Positions 34,713 to 47,509 of a DNA stretch of 64,000 bases are shown in pieces (the stretch's first letter is position 1; every line of letters begins with the position of its first letter). Made by a program: the position numbers and the translations under genes. Location of the stretch: contig WSUB01000118.1 of assembly GCA_019633425.1 (NCBI GenBank), forward strand, positions 67,768 to 131,767. Direction: 5' to 3'. The stretch comes from Tulasnella sp. 424 (lineage: Eukaryota; Basidiomycota; Agaricomycetes; Cantharellales; Tulasnellaceae). Under the pieces are notes generated by a model that worked only from the letters and a program-made list of their open reading frames with translations, was not told the DNA's origin and did not search any database.

Positions 34713-34904
34713 TCATTGGCTCCCCTTTTGTGGCACCGTGCTAACTGTGGCTTTGGAGTGCATAGTGGGAGGCTTCGGGGTCGAACCGACTCCGCTGGTT
34801 GTGGGGGATTGAATGGGAACTTGAGTTGGTACCAAGCTTGGGCTGGGAGGTAGCGGGACTTGGGAAAGGCTAGTTTGAGGGCCGACGGATGGGAGTCCTC
34901 TCAT
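34713..34904 (-). other. Repeat-borne small ORF, copy 1
   Basis: Encodes MRGLPSVGPQ followed by a Pro/Ser/Thr-rich chain with SQVPLPP, IQSPTT and SKATVSTVPQK. The same frame is kept without indels over about 60 codons in copies at 39587 and 45983. A TATAAAAG box (34996-35003) lies upstream on the same strand. It may be a small secreted or disordered protein gene or a decaying exon; function is unknown. Confidence 0.35.
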
Positions 34905-36296
34905 GTTTGGAAATGTCGTTGGGCAAAGAAAAGGACTAAGCTTATTGAGAGTTCGGGTTCTTGGTGATCAGCGCCTCCCTCTCGAGCCACCGACGCTTTT
35001 ATAATGTATTCATACCGTGAGTGTCGCAAAAATATATAAATAACTATTATAAATCGGGGAACGGTGTCCTCTGGCCGCGGCTAAAGTCACGTCGAGCGGG
35101 TATCCAAACCCCCTCGCGTTTGAAGAGGGTTAATTCTAACAACAGGCGCACGACACCCTATTATTGCAAATTTCACAAAGCGATAAGGTATGTCGCCGTG
35201 CGGCTGTGTGGGGTGCTACCTCGGCCTGGGCGGGCCAAGCACCATGTGTCGCGTGGGGATCCGCAAACATGTCGACTCGAAATATCTGTGACCCTCGCAG
35301 GGACAAAAAACTGTGAAGTTCAAAGTAACCGTACGTTGCTTGCCTGTTCTCAAATTCCAGGTTCGAGGTTCTGCAGCTACAGACGACCGGACGCGTCCAT
35401 GGCCCAAATTCCCAGGCGGAAGTTGGAACGCATTTGCCGTCGGGACCGTTAACCCGGAAAAACTATTTAGTACTCAATTGTTATTGAGTCCGTCAGACAG
35501 GGTAGGTCGGGGACCTGATGCGAGGGTTGTCGAAAGAAGTGAGGAAGAGAATAGACTATGGAAGGGCGTTCCTAAACCTTGAAGATCCCCCAGAATCAAT
35601 TGCTTATCCTTCAGACCTCATGTTCTTGCCACTCGGTAGCCCGCGGTACCCCGGAGGACTACCTAACACTGTAACTTTGGGAACCAAGGCAGGGGCGAGA
35701 TTTGATGTCGCCCGGACGCCGCTTGACAGAGAAGTTGGGCTGAACGCACGGACGATTTGTTTCATGGATGCATGCCGTGACTTGGATTTTGAAATGCACA
35801 GTCTGGAAACGACCTAAGGCCATGACCACAAATTCAGGGGTATTGAAGGACTTGAAGCCTCGACAAAGGCTTTGCGGGGATTACGTTGATATATGGTTCG
35901 GGGGGGGGGGGGAGAAGCCAACTGCGCCAAACTCTTGCCGCGGCCCCTCGTGAGGCACACCCACGTCGGAACCGCATTACTTACTGGGAAGGGCAATAAG
36001 CACTGACAGCATACCGAGACATGCCACTTATTCTCCTTTCGAGTTACTGCTCCAGAGGCTTCGCATGTACACCTATTGCCAGAATGAGCGATTCTCCAAG
36101 GGCAACTTTAGGAAGCCATATGTATATTTGAGACATGTTTCATGCGGACCTGGAATGAAATGCCCCTGATTCATTGGGCAAATCATCCCAGGAAGGCCTG
36201 ATAACCGGGTGAGTCACACGGACGCAGGTTTCGTGGCAGATAAGTAGCACAGATTGCTAGCGGAAGCAACGGGTATTACGTGACTGGCCTTCTCCG

Positions 36297-37578
36297 TTGC
36301 CCAATTCCCGCAGTTCCTTCGTTGCTCCCACCACCCACAGCCAGACATCGAGAGACCTGACGATCCTCCAACCTCACTCTTTACTATCTCTACCGCTGTT
36401 ACCTTCGCCACCATTATCACCGCCAACTTCACCACCTACCCAAAAGCGCTCGGTGTTTCAACAACCACAACCACCGGCACGGACGATCCCTAGGCCAGAT
36501 TTTGCCACCCTCAAAGCAGGCCAAGATGGCTTGGTACCCTAACTATGTACCCGAGGAGGAAACGATTCGGAATGACTATTCGCAGAGATATGTTGATACT
36601 GGGGAGGGGCCGCAAAATTGGATTCAGGGGGCTGAACCTGAACGCCGATTTGAAGAGTAGGTCTTACGCTGCTGATCTCTTAGCGAGAAGTTTGATCACG
36701 AATCTGTTTTTATTTCAGATACCCAAAGCAGTGGCGACTCTTAGCTCTGAAGAAAGCATCCGTAGCCGCCGTGGCCACTCCACCAATGCACATTCCTTTG
36801 TCGTCACTGGCGTCCCTCACCACATTCACACCGACAACCCGAAATTCGACACCATTCTGATAGATCCACCGTATTCTTCCTCTTTCTCGTGGGACGAACT
36901 AGAAAGCTGCCCGATACCGACCTTGCAGCGGACCCTTCGTTCGTCTTTCTATGGGTTGGAAGCGGTGCTGGTGAAGGGCTGGAAAAGGGCAGGGCGTTGC
37001 TGGCGGTATCGACGATGTGAAGACGTCGTGTGAATCAAGACGACCAATGAATAGAGTCGGGGGCCCGACGTCAGTCCATCTTTTCTTTCAGTGGTCCTCC
37101 GTCCTTGGATGGGGGCTGTATCTCAAGAGTCTAGACTGACGAGATTTGGACCATTTTTGTTCCTGCAGACAGATCCGCCAACTACGTCTTTGCTAACGCG
37201 AACGAAGCAACATTGTCTCATGGGTATACGCGGGACCGTAAGAACGTCAACAGATAGTTGGTTTGTACATTGTAACATCGGTATGAACCAAGCTGATGAC
37301 TCTGTATGAGTTTGTGCTTACCTTGCGTTCATTTCCAAATACCGACGTTATCATTTGGGAAGGCGATCCAAGTGGTCTGTCCCACCTCCTCGGCTTCCAT
37401 GCCTCCCCTCTATGGCGTACTGACATTCCTGCTGCCGTTCACTCAGACCCACCCGCAAGCCACCTGCAATGTACACCCTCATTGAAAACTTCTGCCTGGG
37501 ACTCCGCCGCCTCGAAATCCTTGGTCGTCCTTACTCACTTCGTCGTGGTTGGGTTACTTGTGGATACTTTAGCTTTAA
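36297..37578 (+). pseudogene. METTL14 pseudogene (array I)
   Basis: Highly similar to the intact METTL14 gene at 47652. A deletion of about 140 bp, relative to 47630-47770, removes the start codon. Recognisable coding pieces remain (YPNYVPEE, FDTILIDPPYSSSFSW, TDPPTTSLLTRTKQHCLMGI). A one-base loss in the segment after PIPTL shifts the frame. A short deletion follows in the AKWGYRRCED region, and the Trp codon of VVWIKT has become TGA near 37030. Similarity stops at about 37578, where DUF4246-derived sequence begins on the opposite strand. Confidence 0.85.
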
Positions 37579-37584
37579 GCGTGG

Positions 37585-38112
37585 AGAACCGGAGTTCGCT
37601 CTCACTGATATTCTCAGAGTCATGATAGTATATCCCCGATACGATGATCCTTTCGTTCGCCATGCCTTCAGCATGCCAGGACCAGCCATGGTAGATGGGC
37701 TTCTCCGGTGTCTACGTGTGAGTGATGGAATACGAGGCGAGATACATCAATGGAAAGACCATTCTTTTGGCTTCGTTCCCCTCTCACCAGATGAATATTT
37801 GCCGGTTTGACAATAATTTGTACCTCTTTACCACGAATGGTGTAGGATTTGGACCGCTCGGAGATGTTCTTGGCATACGGATTTAGTGGAACAGTCGGCA
37901 ATTTCGGAAGTTCCAAATGTGTACGCGAGTTTTATAATGTTCCTCGCTTTCGTGCTCGTACGGCGATGGTGAGTCACCACACTCCTCAAAGTGGTACCCA
38001 CCAGTAATACAAGGGTGGAACAGCTCGTAATAGCAGATCAAATCTGTCAGAACGCGGTCGAAAGGAAAGAAAATCGAGCCACGAGGCTTCTATGATCGAT
38101 TCAGAGTAGAGC
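37585..38112 (-). pseudogene. DUF4246 gene fragment, degenerate
   Basis: Similar, in reverse orientation, to the segment of the DUF4246 gene at about 18150-18690. The part encoding the YPGGSWHVEG and ASGIYYYDSENI regions, the intron, and the IHGKEAQIIVKLANIHL region can all be followed. Substitutions and indels break the frame. It is fused directly to the truncated end of the METTL14 pseudogene and points towards it. Confidence 0.8.
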
Positions 38113-39586
38113 TCCATATTGGCGTGAACAGGCAAAGCCAATTATATAACCGGCCAGAGACCAGTGGTAGACTTTAATTAGTACAAGTACAAGTAGTAGG
38201 AAGTTCCCGCTACGTAAGTAGAGGGTTTCTATGTGGACGTCTGGCACCAAGGAAGCATCCGGCACGTGACCTATCGGGTTGACAAGGCCGGACGGGTTTC
38301 GATCAAAAAGGGTAGAAAGGGTTGCCACCGGCAATGCCGTAACCCCGGTATGTGTGTCTTTTGTGTAGCACAAGACACCGTTAACGGGGTTCCAAATACC
38401 GAGGCAGACTAACGACGTCGACAGAGCCCACTGTTAACGACGATGCCCAAGCAAGAGACAGAGCGTTGGAGGAGTTTGTGAGCAATAGCTGCCATCGGTA
38501 TAGTACTGGAGCATGTTTAGAATCGTGAACTATGTGGACGTTTCCTCGGGCGATGATCATGAAGCAGGAACCACGCGAAGTAATGGCCCATTTTTCTTTC
38601 AGAGGTCGCGCATTTTATCAATCCCATGATAATTAGCTTTGAGACTAATAGACTACGGAGACGGTGTCCATCCTTACAGGGACTGAGGGGTAGGAGGATA
38701 GAAGATATGACAATTGACGAGGGGAAAGCGTCACATGATCCCAACTGACCACCACGCGCGCGCAGAAACCGAAACTTACCGGTGTACCACCCGTCCTTGA
38801 TCAACCGCGTCAGACGCAGTGATCTAAATGAAACGTTGCATCTCAAGGCTAGTGATTGGATGGATAGAGGCGACGAAATCCTGCTGACGCGCGGTCCACC
38901 ACTGGCCTGCCCAAGTTTTGCGTGGTTCGTGCCGTTCGTCCATTCAACACGCCAGAAGACCTACCAAAACTTCGTCGCTCATCACACATCAAGAAATATA
39001 GTTATTTCTCTCACGAAACATGAAAGTGCACCCTCCGAACCCATCGGTTAGTTCCGATCATAAAAAAACCGGGATCCTGGCGTGCCGTGAGCTCTCTCGT
39101 TTATTGCAATAATTCGTGATTTGGTTACCGCACATGAATACTCATAATTGAGAAGGAAGCTTTCTAAATCAGTGACGACCGCTGGAAACCTGGGCAAACA
39201 CATGATGATGCGAGAGCCGACGACACTAATGCTTGGTGAGGGATAAGCTTGAGGAGATCCTCGGAAAGCAGGAAGACAGAACATCAAAGAGACACTTGGA
39301 GACAGATGGGAACAAATTGAGAGAAGGAAAATCTCGAGGATTAACCAAGGTGAAAGGAAACAGCATCTAATGTGCATAGAAATGTGTAATAAACGGGAGG
39401 AGGAGAGTAATGCAGAAGCATGGATGATCAATCTTGGGGTGCGACAGTGGCTGAAGCCTGGACAGGTGGGGTCGTTTGAGTATACCTCTCGGCCGCCTCT
39501 CGGTGTTGCGGGACATCTTACTGGTCGCAGGAACTAGTCGTTATTTTGTGCATTTACGCAGCCATGTAGGGCTATTATTCTTACCT

Positions 39587-39808
39587 TCAATGCCATAAGG
39601 GATCATTGGTCGCCTTTTGTGGCACCGTGCTAACTGTGGCCTTGGAGTGTACAGTGGGGGGCTTGGGTGTCGAACCGGCTCCGTTGGTCGTGGGGGATTG
39701 AATGAGAACTTGGGTTGATGGCGCGTTTGGGTTGGGCGGAAGCGGAACTTGGGAAATACTAGTTTGAGGGCCGACGTATGGGAGTCCTCTCGTGTTTGGA
39801 AGTGTCAT
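39587..39808 (-). other. Repeat-borne small ORF, copy 2 (73 codons)
   Basis: Starts MTLPNTRGLPYVGPQ and continues with SISQVPLPPNPN, VLIQSPTTNG and SKATVSTVPQK. An ATG lies 83 bp downstream of a TATAAAAG box (39891-39898). A possible GTAAGA donor follows the stop region. It is the best candidate of the three copies to be an expressed small gene, but I cannot assign a family. Confidence 0.4.
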
Positions 39809-42436
39809 TGCAGCAGAGAAAAGGACTGGGCTGGTTGGGAATTCGAGATGGGATGTTTCGTGATTTGAGTTCCCGCTCGAGCCAATGACGCTTTTATAAC
39901 GCATGCAGATTATAATTGTCACAAAATAGTATGGGTGACTATTATAAACTGGGTAACGGTGTCCTCTGGCTGCGACCAACGTCCCATTGAGCCGGTATCC
40001 AACCCGCTTCGCGTTTGACGAGGTCAATTCCGGTAACGGACGTACACAACCTAATTGTAGTAAATGCCACAGAGAGAAAAGGTATGTCGCTGCGTGACTA
40101 TGTGGGGTGCTACCTTGGCATGGATGGTCTGGGCACCCGGCATATGTCCACGATAGACGGAGAATCTGGGCGTTGGATCCATAAACACGTCGAATCGAAC
40201 TATCAGTGACCCTAGCAGGGATCAAAACCTGTGAACCTCAAAGTAAACTTCTTGTTCTCGAGCTCCAGGTTCGAGCTTCTGCAGCTACACACTGTGCGCC
40301 CAGCTGCCGTGGATGAGCGACGGGTCCGTCGCGCCGGTGACCCGTACGGCTTCAACAGGGTCGGGAAGAAATCCCGAGGCTACCTAGGTCTAAGGGACCC
40401 AGTAGATTCCAGTGGATTTTGACCAGGGTATTGCAACATTTCTACGGGTGCGGTTCTGGGGTCCCAGCATAAATTTTGTCTGCCCACCTGGCCCCATTCA
40501 AATCAATCCATATGTAGTCGTGTGCCAAACATAGATGTATATACATTGAAATATCTAGAGCAACCCTTTACAAGTACTAAGAAGGACAGGAAAGAGTTAG
40601 GGTTGTGTTTCATTGAGGTCCCTTATGCTAACCGGAAGACCGTTCAACGGCAGTGTTTCAATGTCCGATTCCCCGTCAACCGGACATGCCAGATCAACTA
40701 TGGACAATATAAATGAGGTTTGGTTAGATAAAAGGTGTGGATCAAGGTGAGAGGAGTACTCGCATCTTGTAGCAGAGAATGGGATTGGCAGTATCCAGAA
40801 GCCGAGTGTTGGTCCTGTTGAAAACTGGGCTGGGTATTCCAAGCCCGCCAAGAAAGATGGCTCAAGCGTTCCCTTAGTAAACAAAAGGAGCAAGGTGATG
40901 AGATCATGCACTAATCATTATTGACCTGTAGCTAACTGGGCTTGAGGATGCTGTAGGGTGGTGTACGCTGTTCCAGAATTGCGTTCGGACTGAAGTTGGA
41001 TATTAATCCTGATGTATTGTCGTTCGATTTTGATATTTGTTGGGTGTAGAGGTCGGGTTTGACTTGGACAAAGATGGCCACAAATGATGCAGCCAGGGTA
41101 ATCATGGTAGGACTCGCGTCACCCCGAAGATTTGACAACACCTGGGTACGGGCGACTACTGGTAAGCCGGGGCTGGGGAGGGAACCCGTAGCGCAGTCAC
41201 GTTCGCGCGGTTGTGTATGTACAATGCCCGGAGCCCTCCACGGCCCCAAATTCCCAGGCGAAAGTTGAAACACATTCGCCCTCGGGACCGTTAAGCCAGA
41301 AGGAGTATTTGGTACTAAGCGGTATTGAGTCCGTGAGACAGGATAAGTCGGAGATTTGATGCGAGCCCTGTCGAAAGAAGTGAAGAAGAGAATAGACTCT
41401 GGAAGGCCTAAGGATCCGGACCCCAGAAGCTTCCTTCAGACCCCCTGCTGTGGATGCTTTTCCGAGCTATTCGGTAACCTGGCGGTACTCGAGCCCTGGT
41501 GGACTACATCAAGGCAGGGGCGAAAATTTGATGTCATCTACATGCCGCTTGGAAGAGAAATTAGGTTAAAGATTTGTAATTTGCTCAATGGATGCATACC
41601 GTAACTAAGACTTTTAACTGGTAACCGTTCGAAGGAAATGCACAGCCCGAAAATGACATGAGGTTACGACTGCAAAGATTTAGGGGTACTGAAGGACTGT
41701 AAAAAGGATTTGCGAGGATTATGTTATGGTTCCGGAAGGGGGGAGCCATCTCTGCCAAACCCTCGCCGAACAACGCTGCGGCCTGCCGCGAGCCCAGGCA
41801 TCGGGGAAAAATTTCGCCGCCCCGCGTCCCGCGGGCGACTGATTCTCATCCCGCCCAAAGCAAACGAGACCACGAGATGGGTAGTAACAGAACCAAATTA
41901 TCTGGTCTTGTACTGACAGTAAAACCATGGTTAATACTTTATTTTGGTCCTCTGAATGAGATTCTCCCGTTCCCTCAAAACAATTCCATCATTGGGTCAA
42001 ATTTCTGACTAGCGGGGCTCTAAATGAAGTCGTGTCTTGGCCATCCCTCGGTCCGGACTCCAGCTTCGAATATGCCGACCGGTATCTTTACCAACGGACC
42101 GCGGGCTGCGAGCCAGCCTAATGTGGGGACCGCATTACTAGAAAGGGCAACAGCACTGACAGCAAGCCAAGAAACGCCACACATTCTCCTTTCGGTTTAC
42201 TGCTCCTGCGGCTTCGCGTGTACACCTATTGCCAGAATGAGCAATTTTCCTCGGACAACTTAGGAAGCCATATATGGATATTTGAAACATGGTTCATGCG
42301 GACTTGGGATGAACTGCCCCCGATTCGTTGGGCAAAATCATCCAGGGAAGGCTTGATAACCGGGTGACTCGCACGAACGCAGGTTTCCTGGTAGCTGGAC
42401 AGCTTGCGAGCGGAGGCAACAGGTATCAATCACGTG

Positions 42437-42766
42437 ACTGGCGTTCTCCGCCCAAATTCCCGCAGTTCCTTCGTTAACGAAGGAACTGCGGGAATTTTCT
42501 GCGGGGAATTCACGACGTTGGGATTTGAGTCGCAGATGGAGAACACGACTTTCCCTTGTGAAATCGGGAAACCTGAGCCTGCCCTGGGAATTCTTCTGGC
42601 GCGGACTTTCCATAGTGCGTTGCTCCCACCACCCAACGATTCCCCTACGGACGTAGAGAGACCGATCCGCTCATCTCGGAGACCCAACAGCTAGCCCGAA
42701 ATGGATTCGACTCTTGCTTCCGCGCATGCTCTATTATCCAACACGCAATCTTGACGAACGAAGTCC
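42437..42766 (+). pseudogene. METTL14 5' remnant (array II)
   Basis: Matches the METTL14 upstream region and its first codons. ATG at 42701 begins MDSTLASAHALLS as in the intact gene, then a one-base deletion causes an early stop. A stretch of about 145 bp (from about 42476) absent from the other two copies interrupts the promoter match and forms a palindrome at its left edge. Confidence 0.75.
42454..42497. repeat. Perfect 44-bp palindrome
   Basis: The left arm 42454-42475 and right arm 42476-42497 are exact reverse complements with no spacer (22 bp each). The left arm is the ordinary METTL14 upstream sequence (CCCGCAGTTCCTTCG), also seen at about 36308 and 47541. The right arm is its inverted copy at the edge of an insertion. 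Confidence 0.95.
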
Positions 42767-44316
42767 ATAAGCATAATAATTGAACGAAACAAATACCAGG
42801 GAAAGTTCAGTATATGCGGCTTGTCGTCTTATTGGCTAAGCAAGAATAAGAATCAGAGGAGAATAGATGCACATCAGGCGCCGCTTCATTGCTAACGTGG
42901 TTTCAATGAGATGGATTTCGGTTGTTACGATGTTAAATTCGACACCAGGGACATCTAGATGCGGCAATATATATGTTAGAACCCAGTTTGCTGCTTCCAC
43001 AATGTGACACTCGCCATTGGGTGGCATGAGAGCTCACGAGCCACGAGGCCAGCATACTTCGACAACAAAGTCACAGCAGTGTTCAACCTTTCTGCAAGGC
43101 AAGTCTTTACACCGTTCAAGATTGCCTGAATGCCGACTGAGGTTGATCTGTCGGCCCACGCTCTTGGAAGCGGGAACTGCGAGAAGCGCCAAAAGCAGAG
43201 TATTTTAAACGGTGAAAGTATTATTGGACTTTAGTTAACTGTGGAGGCCTAGATTGTGACTATGGCGCAGGAAATCTTTCTAAGGTGTTGCTAATACCAG
43301 AGGCCGCTGCTAACGGCGATGCCCAAGCCACAGTGGAAGAGTTTGGGAGAGATAACTGCATCGGTATAGGACTGGAGCATGCCTAGAACCGTGAACGACG
43401 TGGACGCTTCCTCAAGCTAGGTTGGCGGTGAATCATGAAGCAGGAATCATGCTAAGTAATGGCCCTTTGTTTTAAAAAGTCGTCGGATTTTATCGATCCC
43501 TCAGCTTTGAGATTGATAACTCACGGGACGGCACCCATCTTTACGGGGACTGAGGGGTAGCAGGGTAGAGGATATGAAAATTGGCGGAGGGAAGCGTCAT
43601 AAGTTCCCAGGCGGGAGTTGGAACGCATTTGCCTTCGGGGACGTTAACACGGAAAAACTACTTGGTACTAAAACGGTATCGAGTCCGTGAGACAGGGTAG
43701 GCTAGGGACCTGATGTGAGGGTTGTCGAAAGAAGTGAAGAAGATAATAGACTATGGAACGGCGGCCGTACACCTTGAAGATCCCCAGAATCAATTGCTTC
43801 CTTCAGACCCCTTGCTATGAATGTTCTTGCCATCCAGTAATCCGCGGTACCCCGGAGGACTGCCTAAATTTTTAACATTGGGAATGGAGGCAGGGACAAG
43901 ATTTGATGTCGCCCGTGCGCCGCTTGACAGAGAAGTTGGGCTGAACGATTTGGTCCGTAGATGCATGCCATGACTTGTATTTTTAACTGGTCACTGTCGG
44001 AAATAAATGCATAGCCTGGAAACGAATGAGGCCACTCCCACAAGTTCAGGGGTATTGAAGGACTTTAAGAAGGCTTCGGGGGAATTACGTTATGGTTCGG
44101 TGGAGGGGGGAGCCAACTGTGGCAAACCCTCGCCGAAGAAGGGTGAGTACCCTTACACCCTTGGCGAACTTCCCTCGGGCGCGTCACCCAAGATGCTGAA
44201 TTTAGTCAGCAGACTCAGCACAGCTTTCGGTCAGAAGGGGTCGCCACTGGGGTCTCTCCGACGAGGTGTCGCCCATTAGAATAAGCCGTCCTTTAAGGTA
44301 TGGAGATCCCTAGTCA

Positions 44317-44622
44317 ATGCCGCGAGAAGCGCCAAAAGTAGGGCAAACGAGAAAATTAGATTGGCCTGTAGTTAACGTGGAGGCCCAGATTGTGATTATT
44401 GGCGCAGGACCTTCTGATGTGAAGCTAAGATGGCAAGGAGTGGAGAGTCTTCGCGGTACTGATGAGTGCCTTTGCGTAGTCGTTCTCGAAGGAAGAGTCA
44501 AAAAGAAGTCTACGAAATCCGGCGGTGGCCTTAGATGGAGCTCAAACCGCGTTAGGTTGAAGCGGAGAACTGGCAGTCCGCTCCGACGTTGTTCCGGCCC
44601 GATCCGCGGGAATCCGGGATGA
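44317..44622 (+). pseudogene. Possible FAD-binding (amine-oxidase-like) N-terminal remnant
   Basis: An ORF of 101 codons includes AQIVIIGAGPSDVKL and, about 30 residues on, CVVVLEGR. This resembles the beta-alpha-beta dinucleotide-binding start of flavin amine oxidases (GxGxxG then VxVLEAR). The copies at 33001 and 43185 are more decayed and lose the motif. No further domain follows, so I read it as a relic; the match is short and could be chance. Confidence 0.35.
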
Positions 44623-45982
44623 CGGGCCCTCCCCTGCACGGCTAAGCATTCAGATCGCCGATTGGCATCTCAACCCAGCCAGGACAGCTCGAACTGTCGA
44701 TGTAAGGTACTGACGGGTACCCGCCACCGAGTGAATCTCTGATGACGTCTGGCACCCAAGGAAGTATCCAGCACGTGACCGATGAAGGTTCGGGTCCACG
44801 GGTTGACGGAGACCGCACCGTTGAGCCCGACGAAGAGTTCGATCAAAAAGGGTAGAAAGGGTAGCCACCGGCAATAAGGAAGACAGCCGTAACCCCTATA
44901 TGCGTAATCGATAATCTCCTTTGTGTGGCACAAGACACCGTTAAGGGGGCTTAAAAATCCGAGGCAGAAGAATCACAGAGGCCGCTGCTAACGAAGATGC
45001 CCAAGCCACGAAAAGAGACGAAGCGTTGAAAGGCTTGGGAGAGATAACTGCCATCGGCATAGTACTGAAGCATGTTTGAAACCGTAAACGACGCAGACGC
45101 TCCTCAAGTCAGGTCGGTGATAAATCATGAAGCAGGAACCACGCTAAGTAATGGCCCATTTTTTAAAAGTCGTCGGAATTTATCGATCCCCATGACAATT
45201 AGATTTGAAATTGGTAACTCACGGAGACGCACCTATCATTACAGGCGACGAAAATTCCGCTAACGCGCGGTTCACCGTCCTCCCCAAGATTTGCATGGTT
45301 CGTGACCGTTCGTCCATTCAACACGCTAGAAGAAGACCTACCAAAACTTGGTCGCTCATCTCACACTCAGGGATATAAAATTTCCTCTCACAGAACATGA
45401 AAATGCACCCTCCGAACGCAGTTCGGTCAGCTCCCAATAATTAAAAAAAACGGATCCTGGCGTGTCGTGAGCTCTATCGTTTATTCCAATAATTCGTGAT
45501 CTTGGTACCGCACACGGATGCTCATAATTAGGAAGAAGGCTCTATAAAACAGTGGTGACGGCTGAAACCCGGTCACCATATGGTGACGCGAGAGCAGACA
45601 ACTCCAAAACTTGGTGAAGGATAGGTCTGAGGGAATCCTGGGAAAACATGAAGACGGAACATCAAAGAGACACCTCGAGGTAGGTATGAACAAATTGAGA
45701 GGAGGGAAATTTCGAGGATTCACCAAGGGGGAACGAAATGGATCTAATGTACATAGAAATGTGTAGGAACGGCAGGAGGCGAGTAGTGCAGGGTTATGGA
45801 TGATCGTGGGGCGCGACAGTGGCTGAAGCCTGGACAGGTGGGGTCTTTTGGGGATAACTCTCACCGCCTCTCGGTCTTGCGGGAGAGTTTACTGGTCGCA
45901 GAAACTACTCGTTATTCTGGGCGTTTACGCAGCCATTTAGTGATAGTATTCGTACCTTCTGGGGCTTCAATTCCAGGAGGAA

Positions 45983-46174
45983 TCATTGGCCGCATTTTTG
46001 TGGCACCGTGCTAACTGTGGCTTTGGAGTGCACAGTGGGAGACTTCGGTGTCGAAACGACTGCGTTGGTTGTGGGGGATTGAATGTGAACTTGGGTTGAT
46101 GCTACGTTTGGGTTGGGCGGAAGTGGAACTTGGGAAATACCGGTTTGAGAGCCGACAGATGGGAGTCCTCTCAT
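45983..46174 (-). other. Repeat-borne small ORF, copy 3
   Basis: Encodes MRGLPSVGSQ, then GISQVPLPPNPN, HIQSPTTN and SKATVSTVPQK in the same frame as copies 1 and 2. A conserved TATAAAAG box lies upstream at 46273-46280. Confidence 0.35.
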
Positions 46175-47509
46175 TTTTGTTAGTTTCGTTGCAGCAGATA
46201 AGAGGACTGAGCTTGTTGGGAATGCCGGATAGGAGATCTTGGTGATTTACGCTCCTTCTCGAGCCACTGACGCTTTTATAATGTATGCAGGCTATAATTG
46301 TCACAAAATAGTATGAGTGACTATTATAAATGGGGTAACGCTGACTCCGGCCAAATTACGTCAAGCGGGATGGATACTCGCTTCGCGTTTGACGAGGTTT
46401 ATTATGGTAACAGACGCACACAGCCTTATTGCTGTAAATGCAACAGAGAGAAAAGGCATGGCGTCGTGCGGCTATGTGAGGTGCTACCTTGGCATGGGTG
46501 GTCCGAACGCCAATGTCCACGGTCGACGGGGAATCTCGGCGTTGGATCCTCAAACACGTCAAAGCGAAGTATGAGCGACCCTAGTGGGGACAAAAAAAAA
46601 CCGTGGACGTCAAAGTTGCTTCGCTGTTCTCGGGCTCCAGGTGCGAGGTTCTGCAGCTACAGACGACCGGACGCCTCTATGGTCCCAAAGTCTTAGGCAG
46701 AAGTTGGAACGCATTTGCCCTCGGGACCGTTAAGCCGGAGAAACTATTTGGTACGAAAACGGTATTCAGTCCGTGAGACAGGATAGGTCGGGGACCTGAC
46801 CGAGGGTTCTCGAAAGAAGTGAAGAAGATAATAGACTATGGAAGCGCGTCCCGAACCTTGAAGATCGCTTCCTTCAGACCCCTTGCTGTGGATGCTCTTG
46901 CCATTCAGTAACCCACGGTAGCCGAGTCCCGGAGGACTACCTAAAATTGTAACTTTGGGAATCAAGGTAGGGGCGAGGTTTGTTGTCGCCCGTACGCCGC
47001 TTGACAAAGACTCGGAAGTTATATAATTAGGCCGAACGCACGGACGATTTGTTCCATGGATGCACACCGTGACTTGGATTTTCAACTTGAAATGAATGCA
47101 CAGTCTGGAAACCACATGAGGCCACGACCACAAATTCAGGGGTATTGGAGGACTTGAAGAAGGCTTTGTGTGGATTACGCTATGGTTTGGGGGGGGCCAA
47201 CTCTCGCCGAACAATGCCGCGGGCCGTCGCGGGCCAGCCCGATGTCGGGACCGCATTATTGGAAAAGGGAACAATACTGACAGCAAACCAAAACATGCCA
47301 CTTATTCTTGTTCCTGAGGCTTCGCATGTACACCTATTGCCAGAATGAGTGATTCTCTTCGGGGAACCTTAGGAAGCCATATGAGATGAAATGCACCCCG
47401 GTTTATTGAGCAAACCATCCAAGGAAGACCTGATAACCAGGTGAGACACATGGATGCAGGTTTCGTGGTCGATGACACAGATTGCGAGCAGAAGCAACGG
47501 GGTATCAAT

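Larger units (their letters stand above)
32344..37578. repeat. Segmental duplication, array I
   Basis: Degenerate blocks in the order found again upstream of METTL14. 32344-32750 matches 42775-43180 (shared ATATGCGGCTTGTCGTCTTA). 33001-33390 matches 44329-44710 (shared CTAAGCATTCAGATCGCC). 33395-34150 matches 44710-45430 and in part 38215-39060 (shared GAGTTCGATCAAAAAGGGTA). 34170-35400 matches 39060-40260 and 45445-46690. 35400-36290 matches 46690-47515. 36290-37578 is a METTL14-like pseudogene. Indels and substitutions are frequent. I see no reverse transcriptase, integrase or transposase, so this looks like duplicated and decayed host sequence rather than an intact mobile element. Confidence 0.8.
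38130..42766. repeat. Segmental duplication, array II (partial)
   Basis: Contains blocks matching array I in the same order but with losses: 38215-39060, 39060-40260 and 41250-42445. These are separated by about 1 kb (40430-41250) that I cannot match elsewhere in the window. It ends in a remnant of the METTL14 promoter and first codons. Confidence 0.7.

Noticed and set aside
39809..40225. N-terminal extension of the repeat-borne small ORF (212 codons in total)
   Set aside because: The extension is not open in the other two copies and crosses the conserved TATA box.
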